Assembly: GCA_019217005.1 (NCBI GenBank)
Contig: JAHBNG010000009.1
Coordinates: 146,054-210,053, forward strand
Length of the DNA: 64,000 bases
Origin: Chloroflexi bacterium TSY
GTDB lineage: Bacteria; Chloroflexota; Anaerolineae; Caldilineales; Caldilineaceae
Direction of reading: 5' to 3'
In this document: in pieces, positions 43,372-52,253 of the stretch
Layout of the letters: each line of letters opens with the position of its first letter
Numbering within the stretch: position 1 is the stretch's first letter
Program-made: the position numbers and the translations under genes
The notes under the pieces: generated by a model
Told to the model about the DNA's origin: nothing
Databases searched by the model: none
Seen by the model: the letters and a program-made list of their open reading frames with translations, nothing else

Positions 43372-43701
43372 CCAGCCGGATATAAGCTTCGTCCAGTACG
43401 ACAAACTATATCAGTTCCATTCAAAAACCATACCGTCTTCCTCCAAAAACCATACTAGATCCCGTAGATATAGACCAAATAATCATATATCATTATTAAG
43501 CAGGTCGTGTACGATGACTGTCAACTGTATTTCTATGAGGTACATAACATATAGTGAAATCCATCAACAGTTTTTTCATTAAACCAGCAATATGATCACT
43601 CTATTCATATAGGAAAGGCACAAGTAGTAAAGGGATGAGAGATAGTTATGATAAGTAAAGTAAAGTGGAAAGGATATGTATTTTTAAGAGGAGGGCATAA
43701 A
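43372..43701. other. Intergenic region before the stalked secreted protein
   Basis: About 330 AT-rich bases. No convincing gene, repeat or hairpin was seen. Presumably holds the promoter of the secreted protein. Confidence 0.4.
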
Positions 43702-46003
43702 ATGCAGCTCGGTTGGACACGCGTGGTGAATATGTGTCTGGCAGCAATCCTGCTGGGCGGCATAGTTATCTCGCTTCCGGCTTTTGCCGCTAGTCCACCG
43801 TCTGCAACTGAGATCGGCAAGTACCTTGTCGTAGCCATGCGCGAAGGCGGCTCCGACGCGTTTCGCATTAGCAGCAGCAATGAACTTGGTGCCGATCGCT
43901 CTTTCCTATCGGGCACAGATCCAAACACCTACAGTGTCTTCGCTGAGCGATGGCATTTAGCGGGTGCCAACACAAATTTTAACAATCAACCGCCCACAGA
44001 GGAACCGGATTCTTTTCAACAGTCGCAACAGCATGAAACACCCCCTGGCGCAGCCCCTGTCTTTCAGGGCATTGACTGGAGCGGAAACGTCGCACTGACC
44101 AGTAACTCCGGCACCTTCGAGATGCAGGATATTCAAGTCTTTGCCGATCTTGGTGTACAGGCAGCCAACAACAATCCCGTACAAAGCGTCAGCAACTCTG
44201 ACTACTTCCCAGACAATCAAACAACTGCAAACGATGGGGCCTCGCCTGGTAATGAGCAAAATGGCGATCTTGACGACCCGGGGGCATCTGGTACCGACAC
44301 CGGGAACTACAACAATGATGGTCTGGAAGGCGGCGTCGATCTGTCGCAATTGCTAACCGATCTTGGCCTCTGGCGCACCTTTATTCAGAACCTGGACGAG
44401 GGTGGTCAACCGCTTTGTACGATCACATCCGACATCGAAAACCAAAACGCAAAAGATGGTTCCGGACCATTCGAAGTCAACTACGATTCTTGCGATAAGA
44501 ACGGAGACGGAATTGCCGTCATTGATATCGATCGCAACGGCAACGATTTCAAGGTCAACAACTCTGATTGGATCATTGAGGGCAGCGGCAACGTCCTGTT
44601 CATCTTCCGCATTCGCGACGGTACCAACATGCTTATGAGCAATGCCGCCATTCTCTTAGGCGACGGTGGCATTGGTGGCGGTTCCGCCTCGACGCCCGTC
44701 AGCGAAATCGGCGCGATTTTCGTGAAAGCCCATCCCAATGAAGAAGGCACCAGCAGCAGCGATCAAGTCTTCAATGCTGATAACCTCATTCTGAACGGCA
44801 TCGCTCTATGGGATCTGGTCGAAGTTGGCACTGGTCAGTCAAGCGATACAGAGATCATCGTCAACAACGGTCAAGGCTGCGCTCAATTCATCAGTACCAA
44901 AGTCAACTTTCAGAACGTACGTTGGAATCGCTGTACCTTAGCTGCACAAGTACCGCCTCCAACACCGACGCCAACTGTTACACCAACACCGATCCCACCC
45001 ACACCAACGGCGACCGCTACACCAGTCCCGCCGACTCCGACAGCGACTGACACACCAACTCCGGTCCCACCACACCAACGGCGACCGCCACACCAACACC
45101 GATCCCACCCACACCAACGGCGACTGCTACACCAGTCCCGCCGACTCCGACAGCGACTGACACACCAACTCCGATCCCACCCACACAACGGCGACCGCTA
45201 CACCAGTCCCGCCGACTCCGACAGCGACTGACACACCAACTCCGGTCCCACCGACTCCGACAGCGACCGCCACGCCAACTCCGGTTCCGCCAACTCCAAC
45301 CGCGACCGCTACACCAGTCCCGCCGACTCCGACAGCGACTGACACACCAACTCCGGTCCCACCAACTCCAACCGCGACCGCTACACCAATCCCGCCGACC
45401 TCGACAGCGACTGACACACCAACTCCGATCCCACCGACTCCGACAGCGACCGCCACGCCAACTCCAACCGCGACCGCTACACCAGTCCCGCCGACTCCGA
45501 CGGCGACTGACACACCAACACCGATCCCGCCAACATCGACTCCAACGGATACACCAACACCGATCCCGCCAACTCCAACCGCGACCGCTACACCAACTGT
45601 GGTCCCACCGACACCAACGGTAACCGCTACACCGCTACCTACCGAGACGCCTACCTTTATCCGCTTAGATTTCTTTGCTGCCGAGATAGGTACGAACAGC
45701 GTTACCCTAACTTGGAGGACAGCTACCGAGGTTGATAACGCGGGCTTCAATCTCTATCGAGCTACAACTGCGGATGGTCCATATGTCCGGGTGAACGGGG
45801 CATTGATTGCCGCCCAGGGCAATGGAACCGGCGCCAGCTATCGTTACGTCGATGCGGTTGGCAATGGCACCTTCTACTATAAGTTAGAGGATGTCGACGT
45901 CAGGGGCGTCCGCACGCTGCACGATCCTGTTAGAGTCCAACTCGGCACCTCATCATTTAAGGCGACGAACTTTAGCTATCTGCCGTTGATTCAGAGCAAT
46001 TAA
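43702..46003 (+). CDS. Secreted stalked surface protein (two frameshifts in stalk)
   Basis: ATG 43702 sits behind AGGAGGG and gives a signal peptide ending LPAFA-AS. The mature head (about 300 residues) has acidic Asn/Asp-rich stretches and the pattern NDFKVNNSDWIIEGSG with NVLFIFRI and DNLILNGIALWDLVE, resembling choice-of-anchor A-type modules. A long TPTP/PTAT/VPPT stalk follows (44950-45640). The frame from 45599 adds a fibronectin-III-like domain (NSVTLTWRTATEVDNAGFNL) and ends SYLPLIQSN. The two parts are one base-frame apart. Loss of one C near 45070 and of another near 45187, compared with neighbouring repeat units, exactly accounts for this, so it is probably one protein of about 767 residues. 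Confidence 0.82.
44950..45645 (+). repeat. Tandem Thr-Pro stalk coding repeats
   Basis: About 23 degenerate units of roughly 27-36 bp built from CCGACTCCGACAGCGACTGA- and CCAACTCCAACCGCGACC-like blocks, coding TPTPVPPTPTATAT. Units are near-identical, which favours slippage, unequal exchange and assembly or base-call errors. The minus strand shows long open Val-Gly frames that are shadows of this repeat. Confidence 0.9.
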
Positions 46004-46061
46004 GGGCTTGAACGGTCTGCAGGCGGTGGCCAATAGTATTATCTATAGGTTGCCGCCTTCG

Positions 46062-46139
46062 TACTTATCCGATAAGTTCTGTGATGATGCAATCTTATTC
46101 AAGAAGCTGGCTGGACTCACAACCACTTATCGGTTAGGT
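46062..46139 (-). repeat. R-family palindrome, copy R4
   Basis: Inverted relative to R1-R3, with the stem ATCCGATAAG / CTTATCGG. The A-T to T-A swap occurs on both arms, keeping the pairing. Confidence 0.85.
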
Positions 46140-46140
46140 C

Positions 46141-46217
46141 CTTATCCGATAAGTTCTGGGGCGATACATTCTTACCCGAGAAGCTGATTGGGCTCACAAC
46201 CATTTATCGGATAGGTT
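46141..46217 (-). repeat. R-family palindrome, copy R5
   Basis: Tandem to R4 with a one-base gap, same orientation, with stem ATCCGATAA / TTATCGGAT and TTCTCGGGTAAGAA inner stem (minus-strand reading). It ends 43 bp before the small peptide gene at 46261. Confidence 0.87.
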
Positions 46218-46260
46218 CTTAGTCGAATCAATGATTTCATATTGGAAAGGATAAATTTCA

Positions 46261-46440
46261 ATGACAGACAAATTTGACACTTCAACTACTCTTCAGGACT
46301 TGCCTGAGCACAAGCGCTCGGCCAACATCGAGCGCTTGCCCTATGAACCACCCCAAGTTATTAGCTATACCGACAAGAATGTGCTCGAGGAGTTGGGTCC
46401 GGCCCAGGCTGGCACCGGATATGGTCTGAATGGCCCATAG
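46261..46440 (+). CDS. 59-residue peptide, candidate RiPP precursor
   Basis: ATG 46261 with AAAGGA nine bases upstream, stop TAG at 46438-46440. The peptide has a polar, charged N-terminal part (MTDKFDTSTTLQDLPEHKRS), then LPYEPPQVISYTDKNVLEEL, then GPAQAGTGYGLNGP. There is no signal peptide or membrane helix. The layout (charged leader, a Y-x-x-P-x-V motif like that read by PqqD-type recognition elements, a helical LEEL, then a short Gly-rich end) resembles RiPP precursors, with a leader of about 50 and a core of about 9 residues (inference). A-Q-A before the Gly-rich end would also suit a signal-peptidase-like cut. A 21-bp terminator follows, so it is a single-gene transcript. No homologue could be checked. 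Confidence 0.72.
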   Translation: MTDKFDTSTTLQDLPEHKRSANIERLPYEPPQVISYTDKNVLEELGPAQAGTGYGLNGP

Positions 46441-46480
46441 TCGTAGATTATGGTCATGCAATAGCATTTACAGATTGAAC

Positions 46481-46530
46481 CAAAGACAAAGGGAACCTGT
46501 CAGTTAGTAGACAGGTTCCCTTTGTCTTTG
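46481..46530 (+). terminator. Strong terminator after the small peptide gene
   Basis: A perfect 21-bp stem, starting CAAAGACAAAGGGAACCTGT, with an 8-base loop and the exact inverse. The T-rich right arm ends TTTGTCTTTG. Typical of a highly transcribed short gene. Confidence 0.92.
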
Positions 46531-46741
46531 CGTTATTTATTTACACGTCCGAACGTTTTGTTGGATAGCGAGCAGAATCGTTGCACATTGCAAGCTGTCA
46601 GTATCGTCTCTGTCAGCATTTCGAAATATAGATATTAACTTTTACCACTTATACTGTTTGACAGAATTGATGTGGCCGTAGGGAACGGATGTCCTCCTCA
46701 CCAGTGGAGATACACTAGAGATTATATGGATTCAGAATATG

Positions 46742-46812
46742 GGACACGGATGAACACAGATTTCACGGATTGACTCTGAGAGAATCCGTGTTCATCCTGA
46801 AAATCCGTGTCC
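46742..46812. repeat. Imperfect palindrome with ATCCGTGTTCATC motif
   Basis: GGACACGGATGAACACAGAT with TTCACGGATT on the left, and AATCCGTGTTCATCCTG with AATCCGTGTCC on the right, around an 11-base loop. The ATCCGTGTTCATCCGTG type of motif is a recurrent intergenic repeat in several bacteria (recollection, not checked). Only one copy was seen here. Confidence 0.65.
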
Positions 46813-46830
46813 TACTTTTCAATCCCTATA

Positions 46831-46941
46831 ATGTCTACTTACTTGGGCCAGGTGTTCAAAGACAATATTTTAGGCGAAACTCAACAAGAGTCTACACTGA
46901 CCGAGTTGAGAAACCGACATGAGGAGCAGAACTACTCTTGA
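46831..46941 (+). CDS. Possible 36-residue peptide gene
   Basis: ATG 46831 opens a frame reading MSTYLGQVFKDNILGETQQE and ending EEQNYS, whose TGA overlaps the TTG start of the HprK-like gene (TTGA). No ribosome binding site is visible and the family is unknown. The overlap is the main reason to list it; it could equally be untranslated leader. Confidence 0.3.
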   Translation: MSTYLGQVFKDNILGETQQESTLTELRNRHEEQNYS

Positions 46942-48113
46942 ATCGACTGTTAAACGGATTAGTTCTTGAGCAAATAGAGCTACGTTTTTTCGATGTTGAG
47001 ATTTGTATTCGATCAGATTCGAACAGATATATCGATCTATTTGCACAGATGTATCAACGGTTTGTCATCACTCGCCCCCTTGCCTGATCCAACTCGCCAA
47101 CTGGATGTTGTTGTTCTGACAAGCCCCAAGAACCATTGGAGAGAACCCGTTTTAATTTTGGGCAGCCAGGTATGGCGTTTGAGGAACAACTCTCTCCTGG
47201 AAGGCTATGTATATGAAAAAATTCTTTTCGAGATTACGGCACATATACACACCCATTTTTTACTCCATGCCGGTGTAGTCGAAAAGGATGGACAAGGCAT
47301 CATTATTGCGGGAGGTTCTGGCCACGGCAAAACGACGCTGGTGTTGGCGTTGCTACAGCATGGATTCAAGTTTCTGAGTGATGAAATGGCTGCAATAGGA
47401 CGATCTGACCGGCACATCCACCCTTTCCTAGAAGCCTCAGACTCCGACCAGATACGCTGGGATTGCTGGGAGACAACGAAGCCGCTAGAGGGATTCCAAT
47501 GTGGATGGATAAGCTGCTATGCGATATTGAGCATATTCTGCCTGGTTGCGTTGGTCAGCCAGCCGTCCTGAGCCACATTCTCATTCTACAAGACCCCGCT
47601 AAGACTCCATCGATCAAGCCAAACGACGGACCCCAAACGGTGAGTATTGTGTTTGACCGAATGGATGCTTGCTTTATGACCCAACTCGCCGCGACAGACA
47701 GCCTCGACTATCTTGACTGTGATCTCTACAAAGGCTATCCAATAGCCAGGTTTACTGGAAGCAGCAGCGCAGCCATTGTAAGTGCGGTCGAAGAGCTTTG
47801 TTATCAGCATCAAGTGCTGATGTTGGATGTTATTAAGCGTCATGAAGGACGCCCCGACTTTTCTATGCCAGCGCGGATGGAACCCATTCCCAAAAGTGAA
47901 GCCATTATCGAACTGCTCCGACATTTCCAAGGAGGCCATAAATCGGTGCTGCTGCAAGAGCAAACGGATGCTAGCTCTGTACACTTGTTTATGGAATTAG
48001 CCGCTCTCATCGAAGATGCGCAATGTCACCGGCTCTTTGTTGGACCACTGGAGCAGATGATCGACTTGGTGTCACGTCTACCAACTGCAAGTAAAGATTG
48101 GAGATCAAAATGA
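46938..48113 (+). CDS. HprK-like Ser kinase (two frameshifts as read)
   Basis: About 390 residues over three frames. TTG 46938 starts LNRLLNGLVLEQIELRFFDV; the frame shifts near 47065-47070 to SSLAPLPDPTRQLDVVVL, then FLLHAGVVEKDGQGIIIAGG with SGHGKTTLVLALLQHG (P-loop, as in HPr kinase) and FKFLSDEMAAIGR (the acidic pair after the P-loop). Near 47427 the frame moves to PRSLRLRPDTLGLLG and MWMDKLLCDIEHILPG. Restoring one C in the CC at 47427-47428 repairs the second break. Such stand-alone HprK-like kinases often accompany PqqD-like genes in peptide-modification clusters. It overlaps the C25 protease gene by 4 nt. Confidence 0.8.
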
Positions 48114-51100
48114 GATCAAGAAGTTGGTTAAACCTTGCAAGCTTTGCCATAAAAATCCTTTTAGTAGGATTATTGCTTGTAAATCCCCTTTCAAACGTAG
48201 AGGCTCACGCGAAACCGCAAGCAAATGGTGCAGTTGTCATCCTCGAGTCTAACCCGCAGTCAGTTATTCTAGAATTGACCGTGGACGACCTCGAAACAAC
48301 ACTTGCAGAGCATCAAGGGCGTGATTATGAGCGTATCTCCATTCCTGGTCTGGATTTAACTGCCACACCTGGTGCACCACAATTACCAACCCGTGGCGTG
48401 TTGCTCGCTGTATCCAGTCTGGATGGTCTTACAGTTGATATACTGGACATTGGCTATACAACGCGCAACAACTATTCTGTTTATCCTACTCCAGTATATG
48501 AAATAGAAAACACCGATCCCAACACTTCTATTTCGGGCAACCTTGTAGAAATCTTTACTATCGATCATGATCTATATGCGACAGATGCATTTTATCCAGA
48601 ACAAATCGTCACGGTCAATGATGCTGGTATGATTCGCGAGCAGGCCGTGGCACAAGTTCAGTTTTATCCGGTCCAGTTTAATCCAGTCACGCGCAAATTG
48701 AGACACTACGATCGGATCGTGGTCAAAGTGAGTTGGGATGTACCGGTACAAGCCGCCTATGCACCAAGCCGTGTAGAAACACCAGCCTTTGATGAGTTGT
48801 TACGCAGTTCGCTATTGAACTATCGTGTACAGCCACCAGTAGATAACGTCCAAGCTGCATCTGCAGCTGTTAAAACTATGGTGACCAACGCGCCTCGTAG
48901 TGGTTCAACTAAGCTAAAAATTGGTGTAGATGCGAACGGTATCTATCAGATCACCTATCATGATCTTGTTGATGCTGGATTCGATCCATCTGAAATCGAT
49001 CCGAGCAGGATCCAATTGCATAGTGGAGGTATCGAACACTCGATTTTTGTGCAGGGAGATGGCGATGGAACCTTTGAGCCCGACGATTATGTTCTCTTCT
49101 ATGGTGTTGCCAGGATAGATAAGTACACGAACAGGAATGTCTACTGGCTCTCTACTGGCACAAATCCAGGCTTACGCATGACGACGCGTGATGGCTCGCC
49201 CGCGAGCAGCACGCCTTTGAGCAACCACTTTCCGACAACGGTACACGCCGAGGAGAACCCTTGGTATTGGGTGCTCATGCCCACTGGGGTTGGTGAGGAT
49301 CGTTTTTTCTGGGGTGACCGGATCAGCCCCAGTACGAATCAGTTGGAGACAGCACGCACCTATCCCATCTCTTTGACCCATATCTCAACGGCGGCAGCAG
49401 ATGCGACTGTACGCGTGCGGCTTCAAGGATTCACGACGCTGGACCATCGTACAATCATCTATCTAAACGATACACAAATCGATGAACAAATCTGGAGCGG
49501 ACAAATCATCTTCGATCACGAAATAGAGATAGCCCATTCACTTCTCACGGAGGGCAAAAATGAAGTGCGCATCGAAGCGGCTGATACCGATGCTGCCGTT
49601 GATCAAGTACTCATCAATTGGTTCGAGATCGACTACTGGGATACTTATGTCGCTGAAGATGACCAACTACAGTTCCGTCCAGCCGAGTCTGGAAACCAAC
49701 GATTCACGGTCAGTGGGTTCAACGCCGATACGGTGATGTTGTTCGATATTAGTAATCCGACGAACGTAACCTTGATCACAAACACAACGTTCCGCAACAC
49801 TGGAAACAGCAATACGCTCGACTTTGCCGATAACGCTACATCGTCTAGTGAATATCTGGCGACAACTCCCCGCCGATACCACTCGCCGTCTACAATTGAG
49901 GTTGATCAACCGTCGAACTGGAAATCGCCCACAAATGGTGCTGATTATATTGTCATCACACATGAGAGTTTCTACGCGGAAACGCTGACCTTGGCCGGGC
50001 ATCGAGCGGCATCAGGTTTACGGGTTGCCACTGTCAAGGTAGGTGATCTCTATGACGAATTTAACCACGGTGTTTTTAACCCCAGTGCCATCCGCGATTT
50101 TCTTGCCTATGCCTACGAGAATTGGACGGCGCCAGCTCCAACTTATGTGCTCTTAGTTGGCGATGCAGTCCAAGATTACAAAGACAATCGGGGAGTGGGT
50201 GCGGTCAACTATGTACCGACACAGCTTGTTGAAACAATTACTTTTGGTGAATTTCCGTCCGACAACTGGTTTGTAACAATTAGCGGAGATGATATTTTGC
50301 CCGACATGTTGATCGGCCGTCTGACTGCGAACAAAGGCAAAGATGTCAAACAAATCACGCAAAAGATCATTGCTTATGAGCAAAGTCCGCCAGATAACTC
50401 TTGGAACAACAGAGTAACGCTGATAGCAGATGATGATATACCAGAGTTTGAATCGATGTCAGACCAACTGGGTGAGCATTTGCCCCATTATTATTCTGTA
50501 AATAATGTCTATGTGAAAAACTACCCCCCGGGCGATCCAACGGCCGATCTCATGTCCCATATTGATAATGGTAGCATTCTGGTCAATTATAGTGGACACG
50601 GCGAGTTCTCTCGGTGGGGCAAGTGGGACGAAGAGAAGAAACAGATCCTGAAACCGGCCAATATTAATGGGTTGCAAAATGTTGATAAATATCCGGTTGT
50701 GACTGTGGCCAACTGCCTGAATGGCTTTTTTGCCGATAGCCCCGCTGAAATATCTGTGGCAGAGAGATTCTTGCTTGCCAAGGAGAAAGGGGCAGTCGCC
50801 GTTTGGGCACCGAGCACGTTGGGGTATCCTTCTGGTCATCGGACATTGATGACCGAATTTTATGATGCCGTTTTCCAAGATGATCAGATCACTTTGGGGA
50901 TGGCCACAACCGCCGCCAAGATTGATGTGTATGCGCAAAGCAAGGTGTGGGGAGAGTTGGTTGAAACATACATACTCTTTGGTGACCCAGCCACGCAGCT
51001 GGGGATTCCAAATAACTATCCCTATATAAAGAGCACCACACCCGCCAACGGTGCTACGCAGGTACCTTTTGCTCAAGATATCCAGATTGTGTTCAGCAAA

Positions 51101-51655
51101 CCCGTGGACCCGACAACGGTCAACCTGTCAGGCGATATCGGACTCAGTTTCAATCCTAATTGGAATTCTGATCATACCGTAGTTACCTATTCTCACGCTG
51201 ACTTTGCACATGGTGCGTCGCTTATGTTCAGTATCGATGCCAAAGATCGAATGGGAAATGTACTGGGTACAGGTACCGCACCCAGTACCTGGTCGTTCAC
51301 AGTAACCAACGATAACATTTCACCCACTGGGATCATTCGTGCTGGAGATGATTCACCTTCCGACATTACGGCGGATGCGACCATTGAGGCCGAGTTTAGC
51401 GAGGCAATGCAGAACAATTCAATTCGGTATACGATCTCACCTGCGGTTCCTATCAGTAAGCTAACCTGGGATGAAAGTGGTCAGATAGCTACATTTCATC
51501 ACACAGGTTTTGAGGCAGGACAGACGTACACGTTGATCATTACAGAAGCCAAAGATCTGGCGGGAAATGTTTTATCAGCTCCGCTGGAACTAGTGTTCAC
51601 AATCCAGGAGGCCGTAAACTCAATTTACTTGCCGACCATTCTCAATCAGAAGTAG
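48110..51655 (+). CDS. Secreted gingipain-type (C25) cysteine protease
   Basis: 1181 residues from ATG 48110 (GGAG upstream; overlaps the HprK-like stop as ATGA). Signal peptide about 1-32 (ASFAIKILLVGLLLVNPLSN). A long N-terminal region includes a C25 propeptide-like part. The catalytic domain has YVLLVGDAVQDY, His at about 830 in NYSGHGEFSRWG and Cys at about 869 in VTVANCLNGFF, the His/Cys dyad of gingipains, followed by YILFGDPATQLG. Two Ig-like SbsA/Big_5 domains (PANGATQVPFAQDIQIVFSK; ITADATIEAEFSEAM) precede the end NSIYLPTILNQK. In Bacteroidetes such proteases sort or mature surface proteins; here one may process the stalked protein or the peptide (inference). Confidence 0.93.
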   Translation: MRSRSWLNLASFAIKILLVGLLLVNPLSNVEAHAKPQANGAVVILESNPQSVILELTVDDLETTLAEHQGRDYERISIPGLDLTATPGAPQLPTRGVLLAVSSLDGLTVDILDIGYTTRNNYSVYPTPVYEIENTDPNTSISGNLVEIFTIDHDLYATDAFYPEQIVTVNDAGMIREQAVAQVQFYPVQFNPVTRKLRHYDRIVVKVSWDVPVQAAYAPSRVETPAFDELLRSSLLNYRVQPPVDNVQAASAAVKTMVTNAPRSGSTKLKIGVDANGIYQITYHDLVDAGFDPSEIDPSRIQLHSGGIEHSIFVQGDGDGTFEPDDYVLFYGVARIDKYTNRNVYWLSTGTNPGLRMTTRDGSPASSTPLSNHFPTTVHAEENPWYWVLMPTGVGEDRFFWGDRISPSTNQLETARTYPISLTHISTAAADATVRVRLQGFTTLDHRTIIYLNDTQIDEQIWSGQIIFDHEIEIAHSLLTEGKNEVRIEAADTDAAVDQVLINWFEIDYWDTYVAEDDQLQFRPAESGNQRFTVSGFNADTVMLFDISNPTNVTLITNTTFRNTGNSNTLDFADNATSSSEYLATTPRRYHSPSTIEVDQPSNWKSPTNGADYIVITHESFYAETLTLAGHRAASGLRVATVKVGDLYDEFNHGVFNPSAIRDFLAYAYENWTAPAPTYVLLVGDAVQDYKDNRGVGAVNYVPTQLVETITFGEFPSDNWFVTISGDDILPDMLIGRLTANKGKDVKQITQKIIAYEQSPPDNSWNNRVTLIADDDIPEFESMSDQLGEHLPHYYSVNNVYVKNYPPGDPTADLMSHIDNGSILVNYSGHGEFSRWGKWDEEKKQILKPANINGLQNVDKYPVVTVANCLNGFFADSPAEISVAERFLLAKEKGAVAVWAPSTLGYPSGHRTLMTEFYDAVFQDDQITLGMATTAAKIDVYAQSKVWGELVETYILFGDPATQLGIPNNYPYIKSTTPANGATQVPFAQDIQIVFSKPVDPTTVNLSGDIGLSFNPNWNSDHTVVTYSHADFAHGASLMFSIDAKDRMGNVLGTGTAPSTWSFTVTNDNISPTGIIRAGDDSPSDITADATIEAEFSEAMQNNSIRYTISPAVPISKLTWDESGQIATFHHTGFEAGQTYTLIITEAKDLAGNVLSAPLELVFTIQEAVNSIYLPTILNQK

Positions 51656-51668
51656 AATAACTGAATCT

Positions 51669-52253
51669 ATGAACGAGTCCAAGCAAGGTCCCAACATTCT
51701 TCCATCCTCCATTATCGAGGCAACCTTGGATGTATGGCGCAAAGTAGGTAGTCAGCACACGATTCGCGTTGCTGGCCGTAGCATGCTGCCATTGATCCAA
51801 GATGGCGACTCCGTACGCATTGTCCACGATGTGTCCAGTGTGCGTCAAGGTGATATTGTTGTTTTCCGTTATGGGGGCCAACTTATTGCGCATCGCGTGA
51901 TGCGGGTTCACAATGAGCCACCAGTTGTTATGTTCATGACGAAAGGGGACAACACAGTTTCCTTTGATGCACCTGTCCGTGCAGATCAAGTCATCGGACG
52001 CGTTTCCGCGCTACAGAAAGGTGATCGGTATATCGTTCTTGATACCCTGGCTTGGCGTGTCGCTGGTCGGCTGGTTGCCATCGCGTCTTTGACTATGGCA
52101 ACACCCTTTAACTGGACAAGAGTATTGCTGCGCCACGTTTTCGATGAGCCCCCAAACTGGTTGACAACGGCGGTACGTAGCAGTGGCCGCGCCAACCGGA
52201 CACTTTTGTTTAGATTAGCCTACGCGGTTACCAAATGTCATCAAGAGAGATGA
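51669..52253 (+). CDS. S26/S24-type signal-peptidase-like protease
   Basis: A 194-residue protein with the type I signal peptidase fold. Catalytic Ser at about 38 in VAGRSMLPLIQDGDSVRI, a His at about 75 in GGQLIAHRVMRV where bacterial LepB has Lys, and the Asp of MTKGDNT. The Ser-His pattern is that of the SipW/archaeal-ER branch. The C-terminal region has a hydrophobic stretch (LVAIASLTMATPFNW). It follows the C25 gene by 13 bp in the same direction and is probably co-transcribed; small S24/S26 proteases are common companions of PqqD/HprK peptide clusters. Its end overlaps convergently with rsmE by 13 bp. Confidence 0.88.
   Translation: MNESKQGPNILPSSIIEATLDVWRKVGSQHTIRVAGRSMLPLIQDGDSVRIVHDVSSVRQGDIVVFRYGGQLIAHRVMRVHNEPPVVMFMTKGDNTVSFDAPVRADQVIGRVSALQKGDRYIVLDTLAWRVAGRLVAIASLTMATPFNWTRVLLRHVFDEPPNWLTTAVRSSGRANRTLLFRLAYAVTKCHQER

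Noticed and set aside
43358..43582. 74-codon frame after the LuxR gene
   Set aside because: It overlaps the LuxR end and has an unstructured Ser/Arg/His-rich composition with no ribosome binding site.
44950..45645. Tandem repeats as a CRISPR array
   Set aside because: Units are contiguous without unique spacers and code for a Thr-Pro stalk.
45127..45750. Minus-strand 207-codon Val-Gly repeat frame
   Set aside because: A shadow of the Thr-Pro stalk repeats on the plus strand.
50153..51076. Minus-strand frames inside the C25 protease gene
   Set aside because: Antisense shadows; the plus strand carries the catalytic motifs and continuous coding for 1181 residues.
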